Source: Gammaproteobacteria bacterium
Lineage (GTDB): Bacteria > Pseudomonadota > Gammaproteobacteria > Steroidobacterales > Foliamicaceae
Length of the DNA stretch: 64,000 bases
Direction: 5' to 3'
NCBI GenBank assembly: GCA_026708965.1
Contig: JAPOTY010000024.1
Span: forward strand, 84,785-148,784
Both the position numbers and the translations under genes were made by a program. The notes below the pieces were generated by a model. It had not been told where the DNA came from. It searched no databases and worked only from the letters and a program-made list of their open reading frames with translations. Positions 24,306 through 32,781 of this stretch are shown piece after piece (the first letter of the stretch is position 1; the number at the start of each line of letters is the position of its first letter).

Positions 24306-26561
24306 TTATCCGCCGCGAAAGGCCTCGCGCGCCAGTCGGGTCACGTTGTTCCGCCATCCGCGAGGCAGCAGCCGCCCGCGCCTCGCCCGTTTGCCGGCGT
24401 AGTCTTCCAGCGCCTGGCCGCGCAGGGTCATCCTGCGCTTGCCGCAATGCACCCCCAGCCGGTCCCGGGCGCCGATCACGGTTGCCGCGGCCAGGCGCTC
24501 GCCTTTTTTCAATCCCATCAGCAGCACGCCCCGCGCCGCCGCCGACTCGGGCAGCTCTTGAACCGGGAACAGGAGCAAGCGACCGTCGCTGGAAGCCACC
24601 GCCACCCGGCTGCCCGCCTCCGGCACCGCGGCCGGGGGCATCGGCTCAGAGCCCTCGGCCAGCCTGAGAAATGCCTTGCCGGCGCGCGAACGCGAATACA
24701 GCTTGCCGGTGGCGGCAATAAAACCATGGCCGCCGGTGGCGCACACCAGCCAGCTTCCGTCCGGGCCGCCTCCCATCAAACCGATCCAAACGGCCCCGTC
24801 GGCCACGTTGAAGCGGCTCGAAAGCGGCTCTCCCAGCGTCCTCGCCGACGGCAGGCTGTGCGCGGGCAGCGTATAAACCCGCCCTTCGCTGCTGAGAAGC
24901 ACCACCTGCTGGTTGGATTGGCAGCGCAGATCGCAAAGCAGCTCGTCGCCCGGCCGGTAGCCCAGCGCCGCGCTATCGAGCTCGTGCCCCTTGCCGGCGC
25001 GGGCGAAACCATGGCGGGACAGCACCACCGTGAGCGCTTCGGCCGGCGCCACGTCTTCCTCTTGGAAAGCTTGCGCCGCCGGAGCGCCATCGACGATGCG
25101 GGTGCGGCGCTCGTCGCCGTGCGCTGTTGCAAGCTCGCGGAATTCGGAAATCATCAGCTGGTCGAATTTCGCCGAGTCGGCCAGCGTGGAGCGCAGCTCC
25201 CCGCGCTCGGCCTCGAGTTTTTCCTGCTCGGCCAGCAGCTTCTCCTCCTCAATTCGCGCCAGGTTGCGCAGGCGGATATTGAGAATGCCGTCGGCCTGCT
25301 CGGCGCTCAGATTGAAGCCCGCCATCAGTTGCGCCTTCGGATCGTCCTCGTAGCGGACGATCCTGATAACCTCGTCGAGATTGAGGTAGGCGATCATGAG
25401 CCCTTCGAGAACATGCAGGCGCTGCGAGACCTGCTCTTCGCGATGCTTGAGGCGGCGGCGCAGCGTAGCGCGGCGGAAAGCGAGCCATTCCAGCAGCAAG
25501 CCCCTCAGATCGCGGACCCTCGGGCGACCGTCCTGGCCGATCACGTTGAGGTTCACGCGCACGGACCTCTCCAGGTCCGTGGTTGCAAACAGGTGCGCCA
25601 TCACGGCATCCGCGTCCACCCGCGAAGACCGGGGCTCCAGGATCAGCCGCACCGGGTTCTCATGATCGCTTTCGTCGCGCAGGGTCTCCAGCATAGGCAG
25701 GCGCTTGGCGTTCATTTGCCGGGCAATTTGCTCCAGCACCCGGCTGCCGGACACCTGCCAAGGCAGTTCGTGAATGACGATCAGCGAATCTTCGCGCCTG
25801 AACGATGCCCTAAGGCGCATCACGCCATGCCCCTTGCGGTAAATCTCCCTGAGTTCCTCCTGCGGGGTGATCAATTGCCCGCCGGTGGGGAAATCAGGCC
25901 CCGGCACGAGGCTGCAAAGCTTCCCCAGGCTCATCCCGGGGCTCTTGGCGAGGCGCTCGACCGCCACCGCCAATTCCCGCATATTGTGCGGCGGTATATC
26001 CGTGGACATGCCAACGGCAATGCCGGAAGATCCATTGATGAGCAGGTTGGGCAGCGGCGCCGGCAGACGCTGGGGCTCTTTGAGCGTGCCGTCGAAATTA
26101 TCGGCCCATTCCACCGTGCCCTGGGCCAACTCCGCCAGCAGCGTTTGCGCGTACGCGGTCAGCCGAGCCTCCGTGTAGCGCATCGCGGCGAAGGATTTCG
26201 GATCGTCCACCGCGCCGAAATTGCCGTGGCCGTCCACCAGCGGGTGGCGATAGGCGAACGGCTGCGCCAAATGCACCATGGCCTCGTAGCAGGCCGCGTC
26301 GCCGTGCGGATGGAACTTGCCGATCACGTCGCCGATGGTGCGCGCGCTCTTGCGCGGCTTGGCGGTGGCGGCCAAGCCCAGCTCGCTCATCGCATACACG
26401 ATGCGCCGCTGCACAGGCTTGAGGCCATCGCCCAAGTGCGGCAGCGCCCGGTCGAGGATCACGTACATGGAATAATCCAGGTACGCCTGCTCGGCGTACT
26501 CGGCCAGCGGGCGAGGCTCCGCGCCGTCGACCGGCACCAGCTTGAGCTGCGGACCGCCCAT
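24306..26561 (-). CDS. parC: DNA topoisomerase IV subunit A
   Basis: A 751-residue type IIA topoisomerase breakage-reunion subunit that decatenates replicated chromosomes with ParE. The start ATG 26561 shares one base with the parE stop (TGATG). The catalytic tyrosine is Tyr129 in RYTEARL; the quinolone-resistance region reads [12 protein letters not shown] at 84-95. The position equal to E. coli Ser80 is Ala89, while the Glu84 equivalent (Glu93) is kept. The C-terminal beta-pinwheel domain (about 490-751) is shorter and more degenerate than in GyrA, and no GyrA box is seen, as expected for ParC. Length equals E. coli ParC (752). Confidence 0.96.
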   Translation of the reverse strand: MGGPQLKLVPVDGAEPRPLAEYAEQAYLDYSMYVILDRALPHLGDGLKPVQRRIVYAMSELGLAATAKPRKSARTIGDVIGKFHPHGDAACYEAMVHLAQPFAYRHPLVDGHGNFGAVDDPKSFAAMRYTEARLTAYAQTLLAELAQGTVEWADNFDGTLKEPQRLPAPLPNLLINGSSGIAVGMSTDIPPHNMRELAVAVERLAKSPGMSLGKLCSLVPGPDFPTGGQLITPQEELREIYRKGHGVMRLRASFRREDSLIVIHELPWQVSGSRVLEQIARQMNAKRLPMLETLRDESDHENPVRLILEPRSSRVDADAVMAHLFATTDLERSVRVNLNVIGQDGRPRVRDLRGLLLEWLAFRRATLRRRLKHREEQVSQRLHVLEGLMIAYLNLDEVIRIVRYEDDPKAQLMAGFNLSAEQADGILNIRLRNLARIEEEKLLAEQEKLEAERGELRSTLADSAKFDQLMISEFRELATAHGDERRTRIVDGAPAAQAFQEEDVAPAEALTVVLSRHGFARAGKGHELDSAALGYRPGDELLCDLRCQSNQQVVLLSSEGRVYTLPAHSLPSARTLGEPLSSRFNVADGAVWIGLMGGGPDGSWLVCATGGHGFIAATGKLYSRSRAGKAFLRLAEGSEPMPPAAVPEAGSRVAVASSDGRLLLFPVQELPESAAARGVLLMGLKKGERLAAATVIGARDRLGVHCGKRRMTLRGQALEDYAGKRARRGRLLPRGWRNNVTRLAREAFRGG

Positions 26562-28438
26562 CAGCCGGCGGCCAGATCGCCCTTGTCTTCGAGCCAAGCG
26601 CGGCGGTCGGCGGCGCGCTTTTTCGACAGCAGCATGTCCAGCACTCCGAAGGCATCGTCGCTGCCGTCCATTTCCAGGCGAAGCAGCCGCCGGGTATCCG
26701 GCGCCATGCCGGTCTCGCGCAACTGCCTGGCGCTCATTTCGCCCAGGCCCTTGAACCGCGTCACCGCCGCCTTGCGCCCGGCGGCGCGACGCAGGATCGC
26801 GTCGCGCTCGCCCTCGGTGAGCGCGTAGTGCGTTTCCTTGCCGATATCCAAACGGTACAGCGGCGGCATCACCACATGCACATGGCCCTGCCGGACCAGC
26901 TCGGGGAAATGCCGGGCGAACAGCGCGCAGATCAGCGTGGCGATATGCCGCCCGTCGGAATCGGCATCCGCCAGAATGCACACCTTGTGGTAGCGCAAGG
27001 CACGCAGGTCCGCGTCGCCCGCCTCGACGCCCAGCGCCACGGAGATATCGTGGACCTCCTGGGACGAAGCCAAATCGGCGGAATCGACTTCCCAAGTGTT
27101 GAGAATCTTGCCGCGCAGCGGCAGCACCGCCTGGTACTCGCGGTGGCGGGCCTGGCGCGCCGAGCCGCCCGCCGAATCGCCCTCCACCAGAAAAATTTCG
27201 CATTCGTCGGGCACGGCGCTGGCGCAGTCGGCCAGCTTCCCGGGAAGCGCGGGGCCGCCGGTCGGCGCGCGCCGCGTCACCTTGCGCGCCGCCCGGATGC
27301 GGCGCTGCGCCGCCGTGATCGCTTGGCGGGCAATGCGCTCGCCCACATCGGAATGCTGGTTAAGCCACAGCGCCATCGCGCTTTTCACCGCGTCGGCGGC
27401 GAACGCCGCGCAATCGCGCGAAGCCAGCGATTCCTTCATCTGGCCGCTGAACTGCGGCTCAGCCAGCTTCATCGACAGCACAAAGTTCACTCCCTCCCAC
27501 ACATCGCCCGGCGCAATTTTCACGTCGCGCGGCAGCAGCTTGTGGAACTCGCAGAATTCCCTCAAGCCCTCGGTGAGGCCGCTGCGCAAGCCGTTCACAT
27601 GGGTGCCGTGGCGCGGCGTGGGCACTAGGTTCACGTAGCTCTCCTCGACCCGCTTGGCGCCGTCGGCGCTCCACTGCACCACGCAATCCAGCGCGCGCTC
27701 CTCCTCGTCAAGCTGCGAGAAGCGCAGCGGCTGGTCCGGCAAGCGTTCGGCTTCGCCCATTCGCTCGCCGAGATACTGGCCGAGTCCGTCCTCGTACTGC
27801 CATTCCTTATGCCAGCTCTCGGCCTCCAGCGTGAGCGAAACCTTCAAGCCGGGGCAAAGCAGCGCCTTGGCGCGCAGCACCCGCTTCAATGACGGCACAT
27901 GGAAGCTGGCTTTGGAGAAATACTTCGGGTCCGGCCAGAACCTCAACCAGGTGCCGGTATTATTTTTCGCGGCGCTCCCCGCCGCCTCCAGCGCCTGCTG
28001 AGTCTCCCCGCCGGCAAATTCCATGCGCCATTCGCGGCCGTCGCGCCTCACCCGCGCCTTGAGGCGGCTGGACAGGGCATTCACCACCGACACGCCCACG
28101 CCATGCAAGCCGCCGGAGTAGCGGTACTGCCCGCGCGAAAACTTCGCCCCGGCATGCAGCCGGGTCAGAATCAGCTCCACTCCGCTCAGGCCGGTTTCCT
28201 CGTGGATATCCACCGGCATGCCGCGGCCGTCGTCCTCCACGGCCATCGAGCCGTCCTCATGCAAAGTCACATCGATGCGCTTGCACATGCCCGCCAAGGC
28301 CTCGTCCACACTGTTGTCGATAACCTCGTGGGCCAAATGGTTGGGGCGCGCGGTGTCGGTGAACATCCCCGGCCGGCGGCGCACGGGGTCAAGGCCGCTG
28401 AGGACCTCAATATCGTCAGCGCGATAGGCGGCTTTCAC
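26561..28438 (-). CDS. parE: DNA topoisomerase IV subunit B
   Basis: A 625-residue ATPase subunit. The GHKL ATP site is seen as [13 protein letters not shown] (38-50), DDGRGMPV and [19 protein letters not shown]. The TOPRIM domain has [20 protein letters not shown] and [25 protein letters not shown] and the ALPGKLADC stretch are ParE-specific compared with GyrB. It directly precedes parC with a one-base stop/start overlap, an order that guarantees coupled synthesis of the heterotetramer subunits. Confidence 0.97.
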   Translation of the reverse strand: MKAAYRADDIEVLSGLDPVRRRPGMFTDTARPNHLAHEVIDNSVDEALAGMCKRIDVTLHEDGSMAVEDDGRGMPVDIHEETGLSGVELILTRLHAGAKFSRGQYRYSGGLHGVGVSVVNALSSRLKARVRRDGREWRMEFAGGETQQALEAAGSAAKNNTGTWLRFWPDPKYFSKASFHVPSLKRVLRAKALLCPGLKVSLTLEAESWHKEWQYEDGLGQYLGERMGEAERLPDQPLRFSQLDEEERALDCVVQWSADGAKRVEESYVNLVPTPRHGTHVNGLRSGLTEGLREFCEFHKLLPRDVKIAPGDVWEGVNFVLSMKLAEPQFSGQMKESLASRDCAAFAADAVKSAMALWLNQHSDVGERIARQAITAAQRRIRAARKVTRRAPTGGPALPGKLADCASAVPDECEIFLVEGDSAGGSARQARHREYQAVLPLRGKILNTWEVDSADLASSQEVHDISVALGVEAGDADLRALRYHKVCILADADSDGRHIATLICALFARHFPELVRQGHVHVVMPPLYRLDIGKETHYALTEGERDAILRRAAGRKAAVTRFKGLGEMSARQLRETGMAPDTRRLLRLEMDGSDDAFGVLDMLLSKKRAADRRAWLEDKGDLAAG

Positions 28439-28466
28439 GGGCTGCTAGCGTGCCGCGGACAGCACG

Positions 28467-29057
28467 CTAGCCCTGAAAATCCTTGAGCAGGCTCGCTCGC
28501 ACGGAATCGGGAAGCGAATCGGTCCGATGGCTGTAGCACGGATGATCCACGCCTGCGGCCAGCGCCGCGCCGCCGCGCAAATCAGCCACGGCGGCCTCGG
28601 AGAACTCGAAGCGCAGGAAATGCACCGCGGATGTCTTGTCGGCCTCGGAACGCTCCAAGTCCTCGTCGGCGATGGCTGCGGAACGCTCGTGGCCGGCGGC
28701 CTGCATCCATACAGCGTCCTCGATCCCCACCAGCTTCGACAGCTCTTCGCGGCGCGTGGCCGGATCATCGTATTCGATCAGCATGGTGGCTTTGAGGTTG
28801 CGGCCGTCGGGAATCAGCGGATTGTAGGCTTGCAGCTCCTCATCGATAGCCTCAGGCTCGAAAACCCGTTCCACGCGCAGTATTTCCTGGAGCTGGTAGT
28901 GGATGGTCAGGCGGTCTTCAAACAGCAGCGTAACGTGGTTGCCAACGGCTACCCGGCGTCTTTTCTTGTGCTCCATGACGCGGGCGCGGAAGGCTTCGCG
29001 CGCTTCCGCATACTGCTCCAGGCCCATCAGGTCGGACCGACGGATCGGTTCGGGCAT
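28467..29057 (-). CDS. DUF3501 family protein
   Basis: A 196-residue soluble protein of the DUF3501 family, recognisable by the N-terminal IRRSDLMGLEQYAEAREAFR, HKKRRRVAVGNHVTLLFEDR and the block EILRVERVFEPEAIDEELQA. Its biochemical role is unknown. In many proteobacteria a DUF3501 gene follows a GlpC/HdrB-like Fe-S protein and a rubrerythrin, exactly the order seen here on the minus strand (gaps 9 and about 110 bases), so the three probably work together, perhaps in an oxidative-stress or electron-transfer task (inference). Confidence 0.82.
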   Translation of the reverse strand: MPEPIRRSDLMGLEQYAEAREAFRARVMEHKKRRRVAVGNHVTLLFEDRLTIHYQLQEILRVERVFEPEAIDEELQAYNPLIPDGRNLKATMLIEYDDPATRREELSKLVGIEDAVWMQAAGHERSAAIADEDLERSEADKTSAVHFLRFEFSEAAVADLRGGAALAAGVDHPCYSHRTDSLPDSVRASLLKDFQG

Positions 29058-29066
29058 GGCGTTGCC

Positions 29067-30350
29067 TCAGCAGCCGTAGGCCTGGCGCAGCAGGCTGACA
29101 GGATGGCGGTAGTCCGCCGCGCGGTTGAGGCCGTTGAGGATTTGCCGGCCGGCCAGCGGGCAATCGCTGGTGAAGTGGTCCCATTCGCCCTCTTTCGCCG
29201 ATCGCACCGCTGCCCGGGCGATCTTTTCCGAGGCATCGCGCGACTCGGCGCGCACGCCGTACACGCCATCGAAGCCGGAACAGCGCTCGATGGTATCCAC
29301 CGTGGTGTCCGGCGCGAGCTTCAGCACGTCGGGCGTCTTCAGTCCGAAGTTCTGCACCTGCGTATGGCAGGGCGCGTGGTACATCACCTTCCCCAAGCTA
29401 TTGGCAAATTCGGTGTTGAGCCCCTCAGCGCGGCTGCGCAGCCACAAGTAGTGCATGGGATCGCGCACGGCCTCGCCCACAAGCTTCACATCCTCGTCGT
29501 CCGGGAACATTTCCGGCAGCTCCTGCTGGAACATCAGCGCGCAGGAGGGCACCGGCGCCAGAATGGCGCCGCCGCTGCGGGCGTGGGCCGCCAAGGCCGG
29601 AAGATTCTTGCGCATCAGCGCCTCAACGCCGTCGAAATCGCCCAGTTCCAGCTTTGGCATGCCGCAACAAGCCTCGGACTGCATCATCGTGGCCCCAATG
29701 CCGTTATGCGCCAGCACCGCGAACAGATCGTCAACGATTTCAGGGCTGTTGTAATCGCCATAGCAGGTGGCGAAGACCAGCACTTCGCCTTCGGCGCGGC
29801 TGCGGCTGCGCCTTCCGCGGGCCTTGCGGTACTCCGGCAGCGGCGCGCGGCGGCTGATGCCCGCTACGTTCTCGAGCGCCGCGCGGGCCGCAGCGTTGCG
29901 GTTGAGGGCGTTGACAGCCTGGGCCACCACCGGGATGCCGGCCAGGCGCCCCACGGTGCGCGGCGAAGCCAGGACGCGATCCCGCAGCCTTGCCCCGTTC
30001 TTGCGCCAGCTCTGCGCCTTGGCGCGCAGCATCAGCCGCGGAAAATCGACCATGAAAGGATGCGGCGGCACGTACGGGCACTTGGCCCGGTAGCACATAT
30101 CGCAGAGGTAGCACTGCTCGGCGACTTCCCAGTACACGGTCTTGGGCGTGGTGTCGAGTTCGCCGCTGTCGGACTCGTCGATGGCATCGAAGAGCAGCGG
30201 GAAGGAATGGCACAGATTGAAGCAGCGGCGGCAGCCGTGGCAGATATCGAATACCCGCTCCATCTCGGCGAGGAGCGCGGATTCGTCGTAATACTCAGGG
30301 GAGCGCCAGTCGATGCTGCGATCGACCGCGCTATTTGCGGTTTCGGTCAT
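29067..30350 (-). CDS. Fe-S oxidoreductase with CCG domains (GlpC/HdrB-like)
   Basis: A 427-residue cytoplasmic protein. The N-terminal region has two ferredoxin-like clusters, CHGCRRCFNLCHSFP and CYLCDMCYRAKCPYVPPH, each able to hold a [4Fe-4S] centre. The C-terminal half contains two cysteine-rich CCG-type segments, seen around SEACCGMPKLE and the later APCHTQVQ/ERCSGFDGVYG, as in GlpC and heterodisulfide reductase subunit B, which pass electrons to or from quinones or disulfides. ATG 30350 is preferred; an in-frame GTG at 30365 is possible. Middle gene of the rubrerythrin / Fe-S / DUF3501 trio. Electron donor and acceptor are unknown. Confidence 0.87.
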   Translation of the reverse strand: MTETANSAVDRSIDWRSPEYYDESALLAEMERVFDICHGCRRCFNLCHSFPLLFDAIDESDSGELDTTPKTVYWEVAEQCYLCDMCYRAKCPYVPPHPFMVDFPRLMLRAKAQSWRKNGARLRDRVLASPRTVGRLAGIPVVAQAVNALNRNAAARAALENVAGISRRAPLPEYRKARGRRSRSRAEGEVLVFATCYGDYNSPEIVDDLFAVLAHNGIGATMMQSEACCGMPKLELGDFDGVEALMRKNLPALAAHARSGGAILAPVPSCALMFQQELPEMFPDDEDVKLVGEAVRDPMHYLWLRSRAEGLNTEFANSLGKVMYHAPCHTQVQNFGLKTPDVLKLAPDTTVDTIERCSGFDGVYGVRAESRDASEKIARAAVRSAKEGEWDHFTSDCPLAGRQILNGLNRAADYRHPVSLLRQAYGC

Positions 30351-30374
30351 GCCGCTTTCAGACACGGCATGGAA

Positions 30375-30412
30375 TCAACGCCCGCTTCCGTGACGACGGA
30401 AGCGGGCGTTGA
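30375..30412. repeat. Strong GC-rich hairpin between rubrerythrin and the Fe-S gene
   Basis: Arms 30375-30391 and 30396-30412 are perfectly complementary (17 bp) with a GACG loop. A second short hairpin (CGGGCG/CGCCCG) lies at about 30433-30450. The pair fills the space between the rubrerythrin stop (30462) and the next start (30350). Without a T-run it is more likely an mRNA-stabilising or attenuating structure than a full intrinsic terminator; it may lower expression of the downstream genes relative to rubrerythrin. Confidence 0.75.
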
Positions 30413-30461
30413 ACGCACGGGCACTGGTTTGCGGGCGTTGAGCGCCCGATGGTCCCGCCAA

Positions 30462-30881
30462 TCAGCCATCCAAGCCGTCGAGTGCCTTTTGGAAGCGATT
30501 GGCGTGGCTGCGCTCGGCCTTGGCCAGGGTCTCGAACCAGTCGGCGATTTCCTCGAAGCCTTCTTCGCGCGCCGTTTTCGCCATGCCGGGGTACATGTCG
30601 GTGTACTCGTAGGTTTCGCCGGCAATGGCCGCCGCCAGGTTATCCGCAGTGCCGCCGATGGGCTTGCCGGTGGCCGGGTCGCCCGTTGCCTTGAGGTAAT
30701 CCATATGGCCATGGGCGTGGCCGGTTTCGCCTTCGGCCGTGGAGCGGAACACGGCGGCCACATCGTTGTAGCCCTCCACATCGGCCTTGGCTGCGAAGTA
30801 GAGATAACGGCGGTTCGCCTGCGACTCCCCGGAGAAAGCGTCTTTGAGATTTTGTTCGGTTCGTGAGTCCTTCAGGGTCAT
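30462..30881 (-). CDS. Rubrerythrin (diiron-only form)
   Basis: A 139-residue four-helix protein of the ferritin-like superfamily. The diiron ligands are seen in [41 protein letters not shown] and [11 protein letters not shown] (E...ExxH twice). The C-terminal rubredoxin domain of classical rubrerythrins is missing, so electrons must come from a partner, plausibly the Fe-S protein encoded next. Rubrerythrins reduce hydrogen peroxide in the cytoplasm. It is the first gene of a minus-strand trio with the Fe-S oxidoreductase and DUF3501. Confidence 0.93.
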   Translation of the reverse strand: MTLKDSRTEQNLKDAFSGESQANRRYLYFAAKADVEGYNDVAAVFRSTAEGETGHAHGHMDYLKATGDPATGKPIGGTADNLAAAIAGETYEYTDMYPGMAKTAREEGFEEIADWFETLAKAERSHANRFQKALDGLDG

Positions 30882-31022
30882 TTCTGGCTCCGTTTTAGGG
30901 TGATGAGAAAGATTTTTCGTATTCTAGCATCGGCTGGCGACAGGGGAGCGGCGCTTCGATCCCGCCATTCCCGCCTCCTCGCCGGACGGGGATACAATGC
31001 GGTTCATGGAGGGCTTGCGCGA

Positions 31023-31295
31023 ATGAGCGGAGAGAAAGCGGCGGAGGGCGTGCAGGGGCTGGAGCAGTCGCTGAAGGACTTGGAGCAGATCGTGGTGAGC
31101 CTTGAGAAGGGCGATCTGCCGTTGGCCGAAGCGATCAAGCAGTTCGAGCGCGGCGTGGCGCTCACCCGGCGCTGCCAAACGGTGCTCAAGGAGGCCGAGC
31201 AGAAGGTTCAGGTGCTGAGCGAGGGCATGCTTGAGGAGGTCGATCCGCACACCCTCAAAAAGGAGGAAAGCGGGGGCTCGCTACCCCTCTGCTGA
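31023..31295 (+). CDS. xseB: Exodeoxyribonuclease VII small subunit
   Basis: A 90-residue helical protein; ATG 31023 is chosen since the conserved part begins EKAAEGVQGLEQSLKDLEQI. The family signature LEKGDLPLAEAIKQFERGVAL and LTRRCQTVLKEAEQKVQVL is clear. It binds several copies per XseA large subunit to make the single-strand exonuclease. The common downstream neighbours ispA and dxs are not present; here the gene stands alone, its last 15 bases overlapping the 3' end of the convergent dipeptidase gene. A TACAAT hexamer at 30993-30998 may be its -10 element. Confidence 0.92.
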   Translation: MSGEKAAEGVQGLEQSLKDLEQIVVSLEKGDLPLAEAIKQFERGVALTRRCQTVLKEAEQKVQVLSEGMLEEVDPHTLKKEESGGSLPLC

Positions 31296-32540
31296 TCCGG
31301 CGGCCACGGCCTCGACCGCCTCCATCACCCGCAGCAGGTTGCCGCCCCAGAGCTTGGCGATTTGCGCCTCGGAGTAGCCGCGCCGCACCAGCTCAACCGT
31401 CACGTTGAGGGTTTCGCCGGCGTGGTCCCAGCCCTCGATGCCCCCGCCGCCGTTGAAGTCGGACGAAATCCCCACATGGTCCGCGCCGATCAGCCGGACC
31501 GCGTAATCAATGTGGTCAACGAGATCCTTGACCGAGGCGCGGGGCGGCGTGCGGGCAATCCCTCTCAGGCGCGAATAGAAGACTTCGCGCTGTTCGCTGG
31601 ACATGCGGGAAAAATCGCCGCCGCTGCTGAGGCTCGCTTCCCGGTACAACGCGCCGATGGCCGCGGTTTTCTCCGGATCCGGCTCGCGCAAATAGGCATC
31701 GAAGGCCACGATCTGCGCCACGCCGCCATGATCCCGCAGCGCCAGGAGCGCCGGGTCGCTGAGGTTGCGCGCATGCGCGAAGGCGCCTTTGACGGCCGAA
31801 TGCGATGCGATCACCGGCGCCTCGGATGCTTCGATGGCTTCCATCGCCATGGCTTCAGAGGCATGGGAAATATCGACCATGATCCCCAGTTCGTTGGCGC
31901 GCCGGACCACCGCGCGGCCGAACTTGCTCAATCCGCCGTGCTCGGCGCCGGAATCGCCCAGCCGCAGATTGGGGACGGCGGAATCGCCGATATCGTTATG
32001 GCCGTTATGCACCAGGCCCAAATAGCGCGCGCCGGCCGCGTAATGGACATCGAGCAGGCTCACGTGGCGGCCAATGGAAAAGCCGTTCTCGATGCCGATC
32101 AGCGCCACGCGGCGGCCTTCGCCGTGGATGCGGCGCACATCCGCGGCCGTGAGCGCCAGCCCGATCCGGTCGGAGTGGTCGATATCGGTCATTTTGCGGA
32201 TAGCCGCGTACTTGACGAAGGCATCGGCAATGGCGCGCGCGTAGCCCGCCTCGCTGCGCTCGCGCTGCATCACGAAAACGATGAAAAAAGCCGCATCCAG
32301 CCCGCCCTGCTCCATGCCCGGCAGATCGACCTGCTGGGCGGGATACCTGGCCCGCGCCGGATCGTAGGCCTCCGTGCCGAAGTCCGACGGGATATCGACA
32401 TGGGTATCGATGGCGATGACGCGGTCGTGGATGGCGCGGGCGCGCTCCAGCAGTTCCGCCTCGGAATCCGCGCCCTCAGCGCCCCCCGCAAGTAATCCCG
32501 TCAGAAGAATCGCCACCGCTCCCGTGCTTGCCTGCCTCAT
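31281..32540 (-). CDS. Membrane dipeptidase (peptidase family M19), exported
   Basis: A 419-residue zinc dipeptidase. The N-terminus (MRQASTGAVAILLTGLLAGG, cleavage near AEGAD) is a signal peptide, so it acts in the periplasm or outside the inner membrane. Metal ligands of the M19 family are visible: IDTHVDIP (His-x-Asp), IENGFSIG (bridging Glu), LGLVHNGHND and MVDISHAS, with DHVGISSDFNGGGG near the C-terminus. Such enzymes split dipeptides, often with D-amino acids at the C-terminal position. Together with the Opp importer it fits a peptide-feeding lifestyle. Its 3' end overlaps xseB tail-to-tail. Confidence 0.93.
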   Translation of the reverse strand: MRQASTGAVAILLTGLLAGGAEGADSEAELLERARAIHDRVIAIDTHVDIPSDFGTEAYDPARARYPAQQVDLPGMEQGGLDAAFFIVFVMQRERSEAGYARAIADAFVKYAAIRKMTDIDHSDRIGLALTAADVRRIHGEGRRVALIGIENGFSIGRHVSLLDVHYAAGARYLGLVHNGHNDIGDSAVPNLRLGDSGAEHGGLSKFGRAVVRRANELGIMVDISHASEAMAMEAIEASEAPVIASHSAVKGAFAHARNLSDPALLALRDHGGVAQIVAFDAYLREPDPEKTAAIGALYREASLSSGGDFSRMSSEQREVFYSRLRGIARTPPRASVKDLVDHIDYAVRLIGADHVGISSDFNGGGGIEGWDHAGETLNVTVELVRRGYSEAQIAKLWGGNLLRVMEAVEAVAAGSAEG

Positions 32541-32737
32541 AGCCGTTGCTCAAGATACGCCGAAAAACCTTGGACTAAAGAATACCCCACCGCTAGCCGC
32601 AAAGCCGACCGCCTGCATCCGCATCCTCGATGCCGCGTCCGATACCCGCCGGCAGGGCAAAAAAGCCACCCCAAAGCATCGCCTGCAATCAATCTGGAAA
32701 CAGGCGCGAACCGGTGCCGGACATTAATTCCCGGTGC

Positions 32738-32743
32738 TATAAT
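32738..32743 (+). promoter_or_regulatory. Consensus -10 element upstream of the TonB receptor gene
   Basis: A perfect TATAAT lies 39 bases before the receptor ATG (32782). No good -35 hexamer is seen 16-18 bases upstream, so either an activator is needed or the -35 is weak. A GGGGGAC ribosome-binding site follows at about 32771. Confidence 0.45.
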
Positions 32744-32781
32744 TCCGCCCGTTCCAATAGATATTATTCGGGGGACAAGCG

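Noticed and set aside
26562-27203. A 214-residue N-terminal extension of ParC.
   Set aside because: This stretch is the antisense-frame shadow of parE; ParC begins at ATG 26561 with the expected length.
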